Positions 1 through 9,202 of a stretch of DNA of 64,000 nucleotides are shown one piece after another. Position numbers and translations under genes: made by a program. Source of the stretch: Nocardia bhagyanarayanae (GTDB taxonomy: Bacteria > Actinomycetota > Actinomycetes > Mycobacteriales > Mycobacteriaceae); assembly GCF_006716565.1 (NCBI RefSeq), contig NZ_VFPG01000001.1, positions 1,240,001 to 1,304,000 on the forward strand, written 5' to 3'. Every line of letters begins with the position of its first letter. Position 1 is the stretch's first letter. The notes under the pieces are model-generated. The model made no database searches. It saw only the letters and a program-made list of their open reading frames with translations, and had not been told where the DNA came from.

Positions 1-1
1 C

Positions 2-130
2 TCGCGCACCACCGCCGAGACCTTCCACCAGATGTACCCGCGGATCGACGAGTGGATCAAGGTCCGCCGAAGTGTTGATCCCACAGGCGTTTTCATGTCC
101 GATATGGCGAGAAGGCTGGAGCTTCAGTGA
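2..130 (+). CDS. dprE1: DprE1, decaprenylphosphoryl-ribose oxidase, C-terminal fragment
   Basis: Only the last 42 codons are in the window; the reading frame is open from base 2 and stops with TGA at 128-130, ending in ...MARRLELQ. The C-terminal sequence ([11 protein letters not shown], then [16 protein letters not shown]) is typical of the FAD-dependent DprE1 subunit, which oxidises decaprenylphosphoryl-ribose to the 2-keto form in the first half of the epimerisation that makes the arabinose donor. The stop overlaps the GTG start of dprE2 (GTGA), so the two epimerase subunits are translationally coupled. The identification comes from the C-terminal sequence plus the neighbour. Confidence 0.85.
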   Translation, partial: SRTTAETFHQMYPRIDEWIKVRRSVDPTGVFMSDMARRLELQ

Positions 131-906
131 TCAATGCCGTAGGCAACCCGCAGACCATCCTGCTGCTGGGCGGTACCTCGGAGATCGGGCTCGCGATCTG
201 TGCCGAGTACCTGAAGAAGGGGCCGGCGCGGATCGTCCTCGCGACCCTGCCCAACGATCCGCTGCGCGAGGGCGCGGTGGCTCAGATGGAGGCCGCGGGC
301 GCGAGCAAGGTCGAGGTCGTCGACTTCGACGCGCTCGACACCGACTCGCACCCGAAGGTGATCGACGCGGCCTGGTCCGGCGGTGACGTGGACGTCGCCA
401 TCGTGGCCTTCGGCTTGCTCGGCGACGCCGAACAACTGTGGCAGGACCAGCGCAAGGCCGTGCAGATCGCCGGAATCAACTACACCGCGGCGGTTTCCGT
501 CGGCGTGCTGGTCGGCGAGAAGATGAAGGCGCAGGGTTACGGGCGCATCATCGCCATGTCCTCGGTGGCCGGTGAGCGGGTGCGCCGCTCCAACTTCGTC
601 TACGGCTCGACCAAGGCCGGCCTGGACGGCTTCTACCTCGGCCTCGGCGAGGCGCTGCGCCCCTTCGGCCCCCGCGTCCTCGTCATCCGCCCCGGCCAGG
701 TGCGCACCAAGACGACCCTGGACCACTGGAAGGCCACCGGCGCCAAGGAAGCCCCGTTCACCGTCGACAAGGAAGAAGTGGCGGCACTCGCCGTAGCGGC
801 CTCCCAAAAGGGCAAGGAGCTCATCTGGGCCCCCGGCCCCGTCCGCTACCTCATGTCCATCATCCGCCACATCCCCCGCCCCATCTTCCGCAAACTCCCC
901 CTCTGA
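127..906 (+). CDS. dprE2: DprE2, decaprenylphosphoryl-2-keto-erythro-pentose reductase
   Basis: A 259-residue short-chain dehydrogenase that reduces the DprE1 product to decaprenylphosphoryl-arabinose, the only known arabinose donor for the cell wall. The sequence shows an N-terminal nucleotide-binding motif ([12 protein letters not shown], about residues 12-23), an Asp-rich DFDALD segment, an AFGLLGD loop, the serine region MSSVAG and the catalytic YGSTK motif near residue 160. Length matches the family (about 254). The GTG start overlaps the dprE1 stop by 4 bp. The C-terminus is rich in Ile, Arg and Pro, as expected for a membrane-associated member. It is followed by aftA, the same order as Rv3790-Rv3792. 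Confidence 0.93.
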   Translation: MINAVGNPQTILLLGGTSEIGLAICAEYLKKGPARIVLATLPNDPLREGAVAQMEAAGASKVEVVDFDALDTDSHPKVIDAAWSGGDVDVAIVAFGLLGDAEQLWQDQRKAVQIAGINYTAAVSVGVLVGEKMKAQGYGRIIAMSSVAGERVRRSNFVYGSTKAGLDGFYLGLGEALRPFGPRVLVIRPGQVRTKTTLDHWKATGAKEAPFTVDKEEVAALAVAASQKGKELIWAPGPVRYLMSIIRHIPRPIFRKLPL

Positions 907-1106
907 GTTTCGGATCGCGCCCGGTCTTCGAGGCGCGCTGAGCTTGTTCCATCGAGCCGCGTTCGTCACCGCCCCGAGGCGCGGTACGGGCGCGGCTCGA
1001 CGCTTGTCGGGCCGCGGTGACCTCCGCTGGATACCATCGTCGCGGTCCCGCGCCCGCGGAGCAGACCGTGCGCGGCGGGCATTCGGAAGACGAACGGAGT
1101 GATTCG

Positions 1107-3254
1107 TTGAGCGCCACCACACAACCGCAGACCGCGCCGAGCCGGGAGGGCAGCCGTATCGCGGCGCTGGCCCGGCAGGTTGGGGCCGGGGTGGGGGAAG
1201 GGGTGGTTGCGGCGGGGATGGCCGGGGTGGTGGCTGCCGTGGGGTTGTTCGCGTTTTCGTTGGTGGAGTGGCCTGCGTTCAATTCGTCGAATGTGACGCG
1301 GGCGTTGACGACGGTGGGGCAGGTGGGGGCGGCGGTGCTCGTTGTCGCCGCGGTGTGGTTGTTGCGGGTGCGGCGGTGGCCGTGGGTGGCGAAAGTGCTT
1401 TCGTGGGTGGGGATCTCGGCGTTCGTCACGGTGACGCTCGGGATGCCGTTGGCGGCGACGAAGCTGTACCTGTTCGGCGTTTCGGTGGATCAGGAGTTTC
1501 GGACCGAGTATCTGACGCGGCTCACCGACAGTGCGGCGCTGCGGGATATGACGTACGCGGATGTGCCGCCGTTCTATCCGGCGGGGTGGTTCTGGGTCGG
1601 CGGGCGCGTGGCGAATGTGCTCGGCATGGACGGCTGGGAGGCGTTCAAGCCGTACGCGATCGGGTCGCTGGCCGTGGCGGCCGTGCTCGCGCTGGTGCTG
1701 TGGACGCGACTGATTCGCGCCGACTGGGCCGTCGCGGTGACGGCGGCGACCACCGCGGTCACGGTGACGTACGCGTCGCCCGAGGCGTACAGCGCGGTGA
1801 TCGTCGTGCTGTTGCCGCCCGCGTTGGTGCTGGCCTGGGGTGCGCTCTATCGGCCGGTCGAGGACGCGGCACGCGCCACCGCCGTCCGCGCGGACGGCAC
1901 GAACCCGCCGAACGGACCTGGGGCGGTCGGTGCCGATCAGGTCGAGACGGATGATCGAGCCGCAACCGCGACGGCACCAGCCGCCCCGGTCACTCGCGCA
2001 CCCCGGACCGCGGGAGGCTGGGGAGCGGTCGTCGGCGCGGGTCTGTTCCTCGGCGTCGCCGCCACGTTCTACACCCTGCACTTCCTGGTGGCCGCTTTCG
2101 CGATCGCGCTGATGGGTCTCGTCGCCGCGGTCGCCGAGGTGTACCAGCGGCGGGCCGCGCAACACCCCAGGGCCGCACGCCGCGCGGCGACCTCGCCGAC
2201 CGCCGTTCCGTCCGGACCGGCGTGGCGGGCCGCCGTGCCGCCGCTGGTGCGTCTCGCGGCGATCGCGGTGATCTCCGGTCTGGTCGCGTCGGTGGTCTGG
2301 CTGCCGTATCTGCTGGAGTCGCTCACGACGACAACCCCCAGCTCCGGCACCGCCCTGCACTATCTCCCCGAGTCGGGCGCGGAACTCCCCCTGCCGATGA
2401 CCGAGTTCACCCTGCTCGGCGGCCTGTGCCTGATCGGAACCGTGTGGCTGGTGGTGCGCGCGGGCTCCTCCCGGCGGGCGCAGGCGCTCGGCATCGGCGT
2501 GGTCGCGATCTACCTGTGGAGCCTGCTGTCCATGCTGGCGACTGCGGCCGGGACCACGCTGCTGTCGTTCCGGCTGGAGGCGCCGCTGCTCGTGCTGCTC
2601 GCGGCGGCGGGCGCGTTCGGTTTCGTCGAGGGGGCGCGGGCCGCGTACCAGGCGTTCAACGAACCCGCGCGGTTCCGGGTCGCCGTTGTCGCGCTCGCGA
2701 TCGTCGGCGCGCTCGCGTTCGTCCAGGACATCCCGCACGTGCTGACCCCGGAGATCACCACCGCCTACACCGACACCGACGGCGACGGCAACCGCGCCGA
2801 CAAGCGCCCGCCCTCGGCGGTCTCCTACTACGACGAGATCGACGCGGCGCTGCTCGCGCAGACCGGCCGCCCGCGCGACGAGTCGGTCGTCCTGACCGCC
2901 GACACCAGCTTCCTCTCCTTCTATCCGTACTGGGGTTTCCAGGCCCTCACCTCGCACTACGCGAACCCGCTCGCCCATTTCGCCGGCCGGGCGGCGACCA
3001 TCAAGGACTGGAGCAAACTGGATTCGCCCGCGAAGCTGCTGGAGGCGATGGACAAGAGCCCGTGGCGCGCGCCGGACGCCTTCCTGTTCCGCCGCGGCGG
3101 CGACGCCTACACGTTGCGCCTGGCCGAGGACGTCTACCCGAACGACCCGAACGTCAAGCGCTACTCGGTGAGCTTCCCGAAGGAACTGTTCGAGGACCCG
3201 GCCTTCACCACCACCGATATCGGCCCCTTCACGCTGATCACCGTCCGGCGCTGA
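1107..3254 (+). CDS. aftA: AftA, galactan 5-O-arabinofuranosyltransferase (GT85)
   Basis: Integral membrane GT-C enzyme that places the first arabinofuranosyl residue on the galactan chain, using decaprenylphosphoryl-arabinose. The protein has many hydrophobic helices and the family-typical VEWPAF...ALTTVGQVG segment near residue 53, and ends in a soluble periplasmic domain (from about residue 560). I chose the TTG at 1107 because GGAG lies 7 bases upstream. The frame is open to a GTG at 1017, but that start lacks a ribosome site and its extra 30 residues look non-coding. A hydrophilic Ala/Thr/Pro-rich stretch (about residues 255-305) interrupts the membrane region and looks like an added loop. 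It lies 200 bp after dprE2, so it may have its own promoter (TACCAT at 1032-1037). Confidence 0.9.
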   Translation: MSATTQPQTAPSREGSRIAALARQVGAGVGEGVVAAGMAGVVAAVGLFAFSLVEWPAFNSSNVTRALTTVGQVGAAVLVVAAVWLLRVRRWPWVAKVLSWVGISAFVTVTLGMPLAATKLYLFGVSVDQEFRTEYLTRLTDSAALRDMTYADVPPFYPAGWFWVGGRVANVLGMDGWEAFKPYAIGSLAVAAVLALVLWTRLIRADWAVAVTAATTAVTVTYASPEAYSAVIVVLLPPALVLAWGALYRPVEDAARATAVRADGTNPPNGPGAVGADQVETDDRAATATAPAAPVTRAPRTAGGWGAVVGAGLFLGVAATFYTLHFLVAAFAIALMGLVAAVAEVYQRRAAQHPRAARRAATSPTAVPSGPAWRAAVPPLVRLAAIAVISGLVASVVWLPYLLESLTTTTPSSGTALHYLPESGAELPLPMTEFTLLGGLCLIGTVWLVVRAGSSRRAQALGIGVVAIYLWSLLSMLATAAGTTLLSFRLEAPLLVLLAAAGAFGFVEGARAAYQAFNEPARFRVAVVALAIVGALAFVQDIPHVLTPEITTAYTDTDGDGNRADKRPPSAVSYYDEIDAALLAQTGRPRDESVVLTADTSFLSFYPYWGFQALTSHYANPLAHFAGRAATIKDWSKLDSPAKLLEAMDKSPWRAPDAFLFRRGGDAYTLRLAEDVYPNDPNVKRYSVSFPKELFEDPAFTTTDIGPFTLITVRR

Positions 3255-3437
3255 TCGCCCAGCGAATAAAACAAGCAGGTCACAGGCTCGGCGGCCAGAC
3301 AAATGTGTCGAGGCGGCGACTTCTGGGCAACCGAACTCTTGTTGCCAGGTTCCGCCCGGGCTCGGTGAGCGTGCGCTCCCGGCCTCCGGCGATACGTTGG
3401 CGGCTGATTTCCGGCAGGGCAGAGGGAGAGTTCGCGC

Positions 3438-5270
3438 GTGCTTTTGGACAGCGCCGATCGGGATACGACACAGCGATCGGCGGGAGGTAGCGCGGCCGCC
3501 AGGCCGGGCCTGCTCGAGCGCCCCGCGATCGCGCGACTGCGTGCCAACCGGGCGGATCTGCTGGCCGGCCTCGGCTATCTCGTCCTGGCCACCGCCGTGC
3601 TCTCCGGTCAATGGCGCGACACCGACAGCGGCTACCTGATCAAGAGCGGTCAGGACCAGACCATGTGGGAGTGGTTCTTCGCGGTGACCGCGCATTCGGT
3701 CGCACAGCTGGAGAGCCCGCTGGGGACGAACCTGCAGAATTTCCCGGCCGGGGTGAACATGATGGCCAACACGGCCATGTTCGGCGTCGGCGTCCCGCTC
3801 ACGCCGGTCACCCTGCTCTTCGGTCCGACGGTCACGTTCGTGCTCGCGCTCACCCTCGGCTTAGCCACGACGGCCTACGCCTGGTACTGGCTGTTCGCGC
3901 GCGAACTGGTGAGCTCGCGCGCGGCCGCGGCGATCGGCGGCCTGTTCTGCGGGTTCGCCCCCGCGATGATCTCGCACGCCAACGCGCACCCGAACTTCGT
4001 CGCGCTGGCGCTGCTGCCGATCATCGCCGGACTGCTCATACGGTTAGCGCGCGCGGTCACCGATGCCGCGCCGCGCAACCGGATCAGGGACGCGATCGTG
4101 CTCGCCTTGCTCGTCGCCGCGCAGATCGCGCTCGGCGAGGAGCCGCTGCTGATCTTCGCCCTCGCGTTCGGGCTGTTCGTGGTCGTGTACCACCTGCACG
4201 AGCCCCGGCAAGGCGCGCGCGTGCTGCGTGCGCTCGCCCCGACGGTCGCCGCGGCCGCGGGACTCACCCTGCTGCTCACGGCGGTCCCGCTGTGGTGGCA
4301 GTTCTTCGGTCCGCAGAGCTATCGCTCGATCGACCACGGTCCGATGGGCAACGATCTGAAGACCCTGGTGCAGTTCCCGTCCGAATCCCTCGGCGGCGCG
4401 TGGGCTCCCGGCCAGTACGTGGCGATCAACGAGACCGAACAGAACGCCTACTTCGGCTGGCCGCTGCTGCTGGTGCTGACCGCCACCGTGGCGCTGCTCT
4501 GGCGCGATCGGGTGGTGCGCGCGGCGGCCGTGGTGATCGCGGTGTTCGGCGTGCTCTCGCTCGGCTCCGTTGCCACCGTCGGCAAGCGCCCGACCGGCGT
4601 CGAATTGCCGTGGGCGCTGGCCGAGCGGGTCCCGCTGCTGAATTCGGTGCTGGAGACCCGGCTGACGATGGCCGCCGTGCCCGCGATCGCCGCGGTGTTC
4701 GCGCTGGCCTCCGATCGCGCCGTCGCGTCCTGGAAACAGTCGGCGGCGGACTGGAAGCCGCTGGCCTGGTTCACGGCGCTGACCTTCGCGCTGGTGCCGC
4801 TGACGCCGACCGTCCTGCCCGTGACCGAACGCGCGCCCGCGCCGCGCTTCTTCACCGACGGGGCGGTGCGGCAGTACGTGGACGACGGCTCGGTCGTCGT
4901 GATCCCGCCCCCGCGTCCGCCCGACGCGCGAGCGCTGCGCTGGCAGGCCGACGCGAACTTCGTATTCCCGCTCGCCGACGGCTATTTCGTCGGACCGACC
5001 GGAGCCGAGAAGAAGGGCAGCTACGGACCCGAGGCCCGGCGGACCGCCATGCTCCTGGTGAAAGCGCAGGACACCGGGGCCGTGCCGCCGATCGGCGCCG
5101 AGGAGCGGGCCGCGGCGCTGGCGGATCTGCGGTACTGGCGGGCCGACGTGCTCGTGCTACCGACCGCGAAGAATTCCGACGTGCTCGCCAGCGCCGTCAC
5201 CCAGCTGCTGGGCTTCGCCCCGGCGCGCGTCGACGACGTGTGGATCTGGGACGTCCGCGCGCTGGACTGA
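3438..5270 (+). CDS. GT-C-like polytopic membrane protein of unknown substrate
   Basis: A 610-residue protein with about 11-12 hydrophobic segments and a C-terminal soluble part from about residue 450. Near residue 55 it has a DTDSGYLIKSGQDQTMWEWF motif, followed by an ENP/NFPAGVNMMANT-type loop. This architecture (acidic residues in the first external loop, polytopic body, periplasmic tail) is that of GT-C glycosyltransferases using polyprenyl-phosphate sugars, and similar proteins occur across Actinobacteria. I do not recognise a characterised member. The GTG start is supported by AGAGGGAGAG at 3421-3430. It sits between aftA and an emb gene, where M. tuberculosis has none, which suggests a role in arabinan or other envelope glycan synthesis; the donor and acceptor are inference. 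Confidence 0.75.
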   Translation: MLLDSADRDTTQRSAGGSAAARPGLLERPAIARLRANRADLLAGLGYLVLATAVLSGQWRDTDSGYLIKSGQDQTMWEWFFAVTAHSVAQLESPLGTNLQNFPAGVNMMANTAMFGVGVPLTPVTLLFGPTVTFVLALTLGLATTAYAWYWLFARELVSSRAAAAIGGLFCGFAPAMISHANAHPNFVALALLPIIAGLLIRLARAVTDAAPRNRIRDAIVLALLVAAQIALGEEPLLIFALAFGLFVVVYHLHEPRQGARVLRALAPTVAAAAGLTLLLTAVPLWWQFFGPQSYRSIDHGPMGNDLKTLVQFPSESLGGAWAPGQYVAINETEQNAYFGWPLLLVLTATVALLWRDRVVRAAAVVIAVFGVLSLGSVATVGKRPTGVELPWALAERVPLLNSVLETRLTMAAVPAIAAVFALASDRAVASWKQSAADWKPLAWFTALTFALVPLTPTVLPVTERAPAPRFFTDGAVRQYVDDGSVVVIPPPRPPDARALRWQADANFVFPLADGYFVGPTGAEKKGSYGPEARRTAMLLVKAQDTGAVPPIGAEERAAALADLRYWRADVLVLPTAKNSDVLASAVTQLLGFAPARVDDVWIWDVRALD

Positions 5271-5271
5271 A

Positions 5272-5363
5272 CCGGAGCGGATGCGGAGGTACGCCGAATA
5301 GGCGCAGCCGGACGAAGTCCGTCCGAAACCCGCGCACGGCCGGAGCGAATGCGGAGGTACGCC
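5272..5363 (+). repeat. Two 24-bp near-identical direct repeats upstream of the first emb gene
   Basis: CCGGAGCGGATGCGGAGGTA plus CGCC at 5272-5295 recurs at 5340-5363 with one change (G to A at the ninth position), 68 bp apart start to start. They fill most of the 107 bp between the GT-C gene and the emb start at 5378. Each copy contains a Shine-Dalgarno-like CGGAGGT, but the second one is still about 22 bases from the GTG start, so a simple ribosome-site role is doubtful. Confidence 0.8.
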
Positions 5364-5377
5364 TAGCATGAACGATC

Positions 5378-8300
5378 GTGCGACCGGACCGATCTACTCG
5401 AGCGTTCACCCGATACCGCCTGATCGCCCTCGTCTCCGGACTTCTCGGATTCGTGCTGGCCCTGCTCACGCCGCTGTTGCCGGTGGAGCAGGACCGGGCG
5501 ACGCTGGACTGGCCCCAGCCGGGCGCCACCGACGTCGAGGCGCCGCTGGTGTCGTATGTGCCGATGCGGCTGGAGGCCACGCTGCCGTGCTCGACGCTCC
5601 AGTCCGGCGCCGCCACGCTGCTGTCCACCATCCCGGCCGCCTCCGGCCAGGCCAACAGCAAGGGCCTGGTGGTCTCGATCGCGGACGGCACGCTCTCGGT
5701 GCTGCAACGCGACATTCCGCTGCTGTCCGCGCCGGTGGCCGAGATCGGGGCGTGCGGCGGGATCGAGATCGTCTCGACCGCGGCCGCGACCACGGTCGAG
5801 TTCACCGGCGTACGACGCGAAGACGGCACCGCCTTCCGCAACACGATCGACCGTGACATCCGCCCGCAGGTGGTCGGCGTGTTCACCGATCTGACCGCCG
5901 AACAGCTCGGCGGCGCGAAGCTGCGCGCCGACATCGACTCCCGGTTCTCCTCCACACCGAGCGCACTGAAACTGGCCGCCATGATCGCGGCCGCGGTCTG
6001 CACGATCATCGCGCTCGTCGCACTGCACCTGCTCGACACCGGCGACGGCAGGCGAGCGCGCCGCTTCCTGCCCGCGCACTGGTGGCGCTTCTCCCCCGCC
6101 GACGCCGTGGTACTCGGCGCGCTGGCGGCCTGGCACGTCATCGGCGCGAACACCTCCGACGACGGCTACATCCTCAATATGGCTCGCGCCTCGGAGCATT
6201 CGGGCTACATGGCCAACTACTACCGTTGGTTCGCGGTGCCGGAGGCCCCGTTCGGCTGGTCCTACGAGGTGCTGGCCTGGATGACCAAGATTTCCGACGC
6301 CAGCCCGTGGATGCGCCTGCCGACGCTGCTCGCCGGGATCGTGTCCTGGCTGGTGATCAGCCGAGAGGTGCTGCCGCGCCTGGGCGCTCGGGTGCGCCGC
6401 GACCGGGTCGCGCTGTGGACGGCGGGACTGGTCTTCCTCGCCTTCTGGCTCCCCTACGACAACGGACTGCGCCCGGAACCGCTGATCGCCGCGGGCGCGC
6501 TGCTCACCTGGTGCTCCATCGAGCGCGCCATCGCCACCGGCAGGCTGCTGCCCGCCGCCGTCGCCGTGCTCATCGCGGCCTTCTCGCTCGCGGCCGGTCC
6601 GACCGGCCTGATCTGCGTCGCCGCGCTGATCGCCGGATCGCGGCCGGTGCTCGAGATCATCGTGAAGCGGGCGCGCGGCTCCGCGACGGACTCGTTCGGC
6701 GCCAAGGTCTTCCGCTACTCGGCGCTGGTGTTTCCGGGGCTCGCGGCCGGAACCCTCGTGCTGATCGCGGTTTTCGCCGATCAGACGCTGTCGACGGTCA
6801 TGGAGGCGACCCGCGTGCGCACCGTCGTCGGCCCGAACGTGGCCTGGTTCGACGAGCGAACCCGCTGGGACTCGCTGCTCATGCTCGCGCCGGACGGCTC
6901 GCTGTCCCGGCGTTTCGGCGTGCTGCTCATGCTGCTGTGCCTGCTGGTCTGCGTGCTCCAAGTGCTGCGCAAGGGCCGCATACCCGGCACCTCGCGCGGT
7001 CCTTCGGTGCGCATCCTCGGCATCGTGTTCGCCTCGCTGTTCCTGATGATGTTCACGCCGACCAAGTGGACTCACCACTTCGGCGTCTACGCGGGCCTGG
7101 CCGGATCGCTCGCGGCGCTGGCCGCCGTCGCGGTGGGAACCGCGGCGATTCGCTCCGCCCGCAACCGTGCGCTGTTCGCCGCCGCCGTGCTGTTCCTGCT
7201 CGCGATCACCTTCACCGGCTCCAACGGCTGGTGGTACGTCTCCAGCTACGGCGTGCCGTGGTGGGACAAGGCGCCGCTGGTGGCGGGCAAGGGCATCTCG
7301 ACGCTGTTCCTCGGTCTGACCGGCGTCGCGCTGCTGCTCGCGCTCTGGTTCCACTACCGCGAGCCCTACCGGCGCGAAAGGACCAAGCCCGCCAACGGTT
7401 TCGACCGGCTGGCGTCCGCGCCGCTGACCATCGCCGCCGCGCTGCTCGTGCTGTTCGAGTTCGCCTCGCTCGCCAAGGCCGCGGCGACCCAGTACCCGGC
7501 GTACTCGATCGCCAAGTCGAATGTCGAATCCCTGCGCGGCAATCCGTGCGCGCTGGCCGACGAGGTGCTCGTCGAGACCGACACCGCCGACTCGCTGCTG
7601 CTGCCCTACGAGGGTGCGCCCGCCGACGGCCTGAACGCCGAGTCGAAGGGCTTCTCCCCCAACGGCGTCGCGAGCGACCTGACCGCCGACGCGGAGGAGA
7701 CGACCACGGGCGGCGCGAACACGGTGAACAAGGACTCGAAGAACAAGACCACCAACACCACCGGCGCGGGCACCGGCGGCGGTTCGACCGAGCAGGCGGG
7801 CATCAACGGCAGCACCGTGGCGCTGCCGTTCGGCCTCGACCCCGCGCGCACCCCGGTCATGGGTTCCTACGAAGAGGGCGAGCAGAAGCAGTCGTCGCTG
7901 ACCTCGCAGTGGTACCGCCTCGAGCTCACCGACAGCATGCGCCAGGACCCCGCCTACCGGGTGCTCGCCATCACCGCGGCGGGCCGGATCAGGTCGGTGG
8001 ACGCCGACGGCGTGGTCACCTACGGCCAGGACCTGCACCTGGAGTACGGCACCCGCGGCACCGACGGCGCGGTGACCACGCTGGGCTCGGTGAACCCGCT
8101 CGACATCGGCGGGGCACCGTCCTGGCGCAATCTGCGGGTGCCGCTCGATCGGCTGCCCGTCGAGGCGAACGCGGTGCGCCTGGTCGCGGTGGACAACGAC
8201 ATCACCGCGCGGCAGTGGCTCGCCGTCACCCCGCCGCGCCTGCCGCGCCTCGCGACGCTGAATTCGGTTGTCGGAGAAACGGACCCGGTGCTGCTGGACT

Positions 8301-8632
8301 GGCACGTCGGGTTGGCGTTCCCGTGCCAGCGGCCGTTCGACCACCACGACGGCGTCGCCGAGGCGCCGAAGTGGCGAATCCTGCCAGACCGGGTCGGCTC
8401 CGACGCCTCCAACGCCTGGCAGGACGACATCGGCGGCGGCCCGCTCGGCTGGACCGGACTGCTGCTGAAGGCCGAGACCGTGCCGAGCTATCTCGACCAC
8501 GACTGGGCACGCGATTGGGGTTCGCTGGAACAGTTCACGCCGTATGATCCCGAGGCGCGGCCCGCGTCGATCGAGGTCACCACCGTGACGCGCGGCGGCA
8601 TCGCGCAGGACGACCCGATTCGGGTGAAGTAA
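5378..8632 (+). CDS. Emb-family arabinosyltransferase (GT53)
   Basis: A 1,084-residue membrane arabinosyltransferase that extends arabinan with decaprenylphosphoryl-arabinose. Visible features are an N-terminal helix followed by a lectin-like periplasmic domain (to about residue 200), the catalytic first-loop motif NTSDDGYI near residue 260, MANYYRWFAVPEAPFGW, multiple helices, and a C-terminal carbohydrate-binding module containing ...DPVLLDWHVGLAFPCQRPF and a WARDWGSLEQF ending. The residue equivalent to ethambutol-site Met306 of M. tuberculosis EmbB is Met302 here. The GTG start gives MRPDRSTRAF; an ATG at 5368 is in another frame. Position after aftA suggests EmbC/EmbA, but I cannot assign the paralogue. 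A Thr/Asn/Gly-rich linker (about residues 775-810) precedes the final domain. Confidence 0.92.
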   Translation: MRPDRSTRAFTRYRLIALVSGLLGFVLALLTPLLPVEQDRATLDWPQPGATDVEAPLVSYVPMRLEATLPCSTLQSGAATLLSTIPAASGQANSKGLVVSIADGTLSVLQRDIPLLSAPVAEIGACGGIEIVSTAAATTVEFTGVRREDGTAFRNTIDRDIRPQVVGVFTDLTAEQLGGAKLRADIDSRFSSTPSALKLAAMIAAAVCTIIALVALHLLDTGDGRRARRFLPAHWWRFSPADAVVLGALAAWHVIGANTSDDGYILNMARASEHSGYMANYYRWFAVPEAPFGWSYEVLAWMTKISDASPWMRLPTLLAGIVSWLVISREVLPRLGARVRRDRVALWTAGLVFLAFWLPYDNGLRPEPLIAAGALLTWCSIERAIATGRLLPAAVAVLIAAFSLAAGPTGLICVAALIAGSRPVLEIIVKRARGSATDSFGAKVFRYSALVFPGLAAGTLVLIAVFADQTLSTVMEATRVRTVVGPNVAWFDERTRWDSLLMLAPDGSLSRRFGVLLMLLCLLVCVLQVLRKGRIPGTSRGPSVRILGIVFASLFLMMFTPTKWTHHFGVYAGLAGSLAALAAVAVGTAAIRSARNRALFAAAVLFLLAITFTGSNGWWYVSSYGVPWWDKAPLVAGKGISTLFLGLTGVALLLALWFHYREPYRRERTKPANGFDRLASAPLTIAAALLVLFEFASLAKAAATQYPAYSIAKSNVESLRGNPCALADEVLVETDTADSLLLPYEGAPADGLNAESKGFSPNGVASDLTADAEETTTGGANTVNKDSKNKTTNTTGAGTGGGSTEQAGINGSTVALPFGLDPARTPVMGSYEEGEQKQSSLTSQWYRLELTDSMRQDPAYRVLAITAAGRIRSVDADGVVTYGQDLHLEYGTRGTDGAVTTLGSVNPLDIGGAPSWRNLRVPLDRLPVEANAVRLVAVDNDITARQWLAVTPPRLPRLATLNSVVGETDPVLLDWHVGLAFPCQRPFDHHDGVAEAPKWRILPDRVGSDASNAWQDDIGGGPLGWTGLLLKAETVPSYLDHDWARDWGSLEQFTPYDPEARPASIEVTTVTRGGIAQDDPIRVK

Positions 8633-8870
8633 AGCGTTCCTCCGCCTTCGTCCCAGCTGCCGATCCGCCGGGACGACGGCGAGTTCGACGCCGAACGGGT
8701 CGCCGGTCGCGTACCGGCGGGGAGGCTGGACGGTCGGTTTCGAACCGCCGTCCGGCGGCGAACCCCCGTCCTGCGGTGTCCGCGAAACCTCCTGACGCAC
8801 TGTCGGTTTCGATGAGGTGACACCTCCGTAACCGATGATTCGAATACGAGACGCCGCCGCGTTTGGACCG

Positions 8871-8876
8871 TAATCT
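8871..8876 (+). promoter_or_regulatory. -10 element of a predicted leaderless promoter
   Basis: TAATCT lies 7 bases before the ATG at 8884, the spacing expected when transcription starts on the first base of the start codon. No clear -35 hexamer is visible. Confidence 0.5.
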
Positions 8877-8883
8877 TGTGGGT

Positions 8884-9045
8884 ATGACAGCAGCCTTCGA
8901 TGACATGGATCTGCGCGATCTCGTCGATCTGCTCACCGACGAGGAAAAGCGCGAAATACGCCCTGCGGTGCAGCGGGTACTCGGCCGCCTCCCTTCCCAG
9001 GAGGTCCTGCGCCGGGAACTCGGGCGCCGCATGCTCGAGGTCTGA
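8884..9045 (+). CDS. Small charged protein, 53 residues, unknown function
   Basis: Begins MTAAFDDMDLRDLVDLLTDE and ends ELGRRMLEV. It is acidic at the N-terminus and basic at the C-terminus, predicted as helices, with no signal peptide or Cys. GC-rich third positions and clean codon use suggest it is real. There is no Shine-Dalgarno, but TAATCT stands 7 bases upstream of ATG, which fits a leaderless mRNA, common in this group. It lies alone between two convergent emb genes, followed by a strong hairpin. I recognise no family. Confidence 0.55.
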   Translation: MTAAFDDMDLRDLVDLLTDEEKREIRPAVQRVLGRLPSQEVLRRELGRRMLEV

Positions 9046-9145
9046 GCCGACCCCCCGAAACCTCACCCGCGGCAGCCCGGCGAACGCCGAAAAGCCGTGA
9101 GTACGAGTCTGTCCGAAATCCCTACTACGTCCCCCCGAAAACGCA

Positions 9146-9188
9146 CAGGGCCGTGCGCCGGTGAATTCTCACCTGCGGCACGGCCCTG
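9146..9188. terminator. Bidirectional hairpin terminator between convergent genes
   Basis: CAGGGCCGTGC (9146-9156) pairs perfectly with GCACGGCCCTG (9178-9188). Inside the loop GGTGA and TCACC can extend the structure. It lies 15 bp past the stop of the - strand emb gene and 100 bp past the small + strand ORF. Confidence 0.8.
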
Positions 9189-9202
9189 CCTATTTGTCGG
9201 GG

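Noticed and set aside
1017..1106. GTG start of aftA at 1017
   Set aside because: No Shine-Dalgarno, added residues unlike a signal or membrane start, and a possible -10 element lies inside; TTG 1107 has GGAG at proper spacing.
966..3695. 909-codon open frame on the - strand opposite aftA
   Set aside because: Arg/Gly/His/Gln-rich translation with no domain, antisense to a clear gene; a usual by-product of very high GC third positions.
5363..8800. 1,145-codon open frame opposite the first emb gene
   Set aside because: Same shadow pattern, low-complexity Arg/Gly/Val/Gln composition, no ribosome site.
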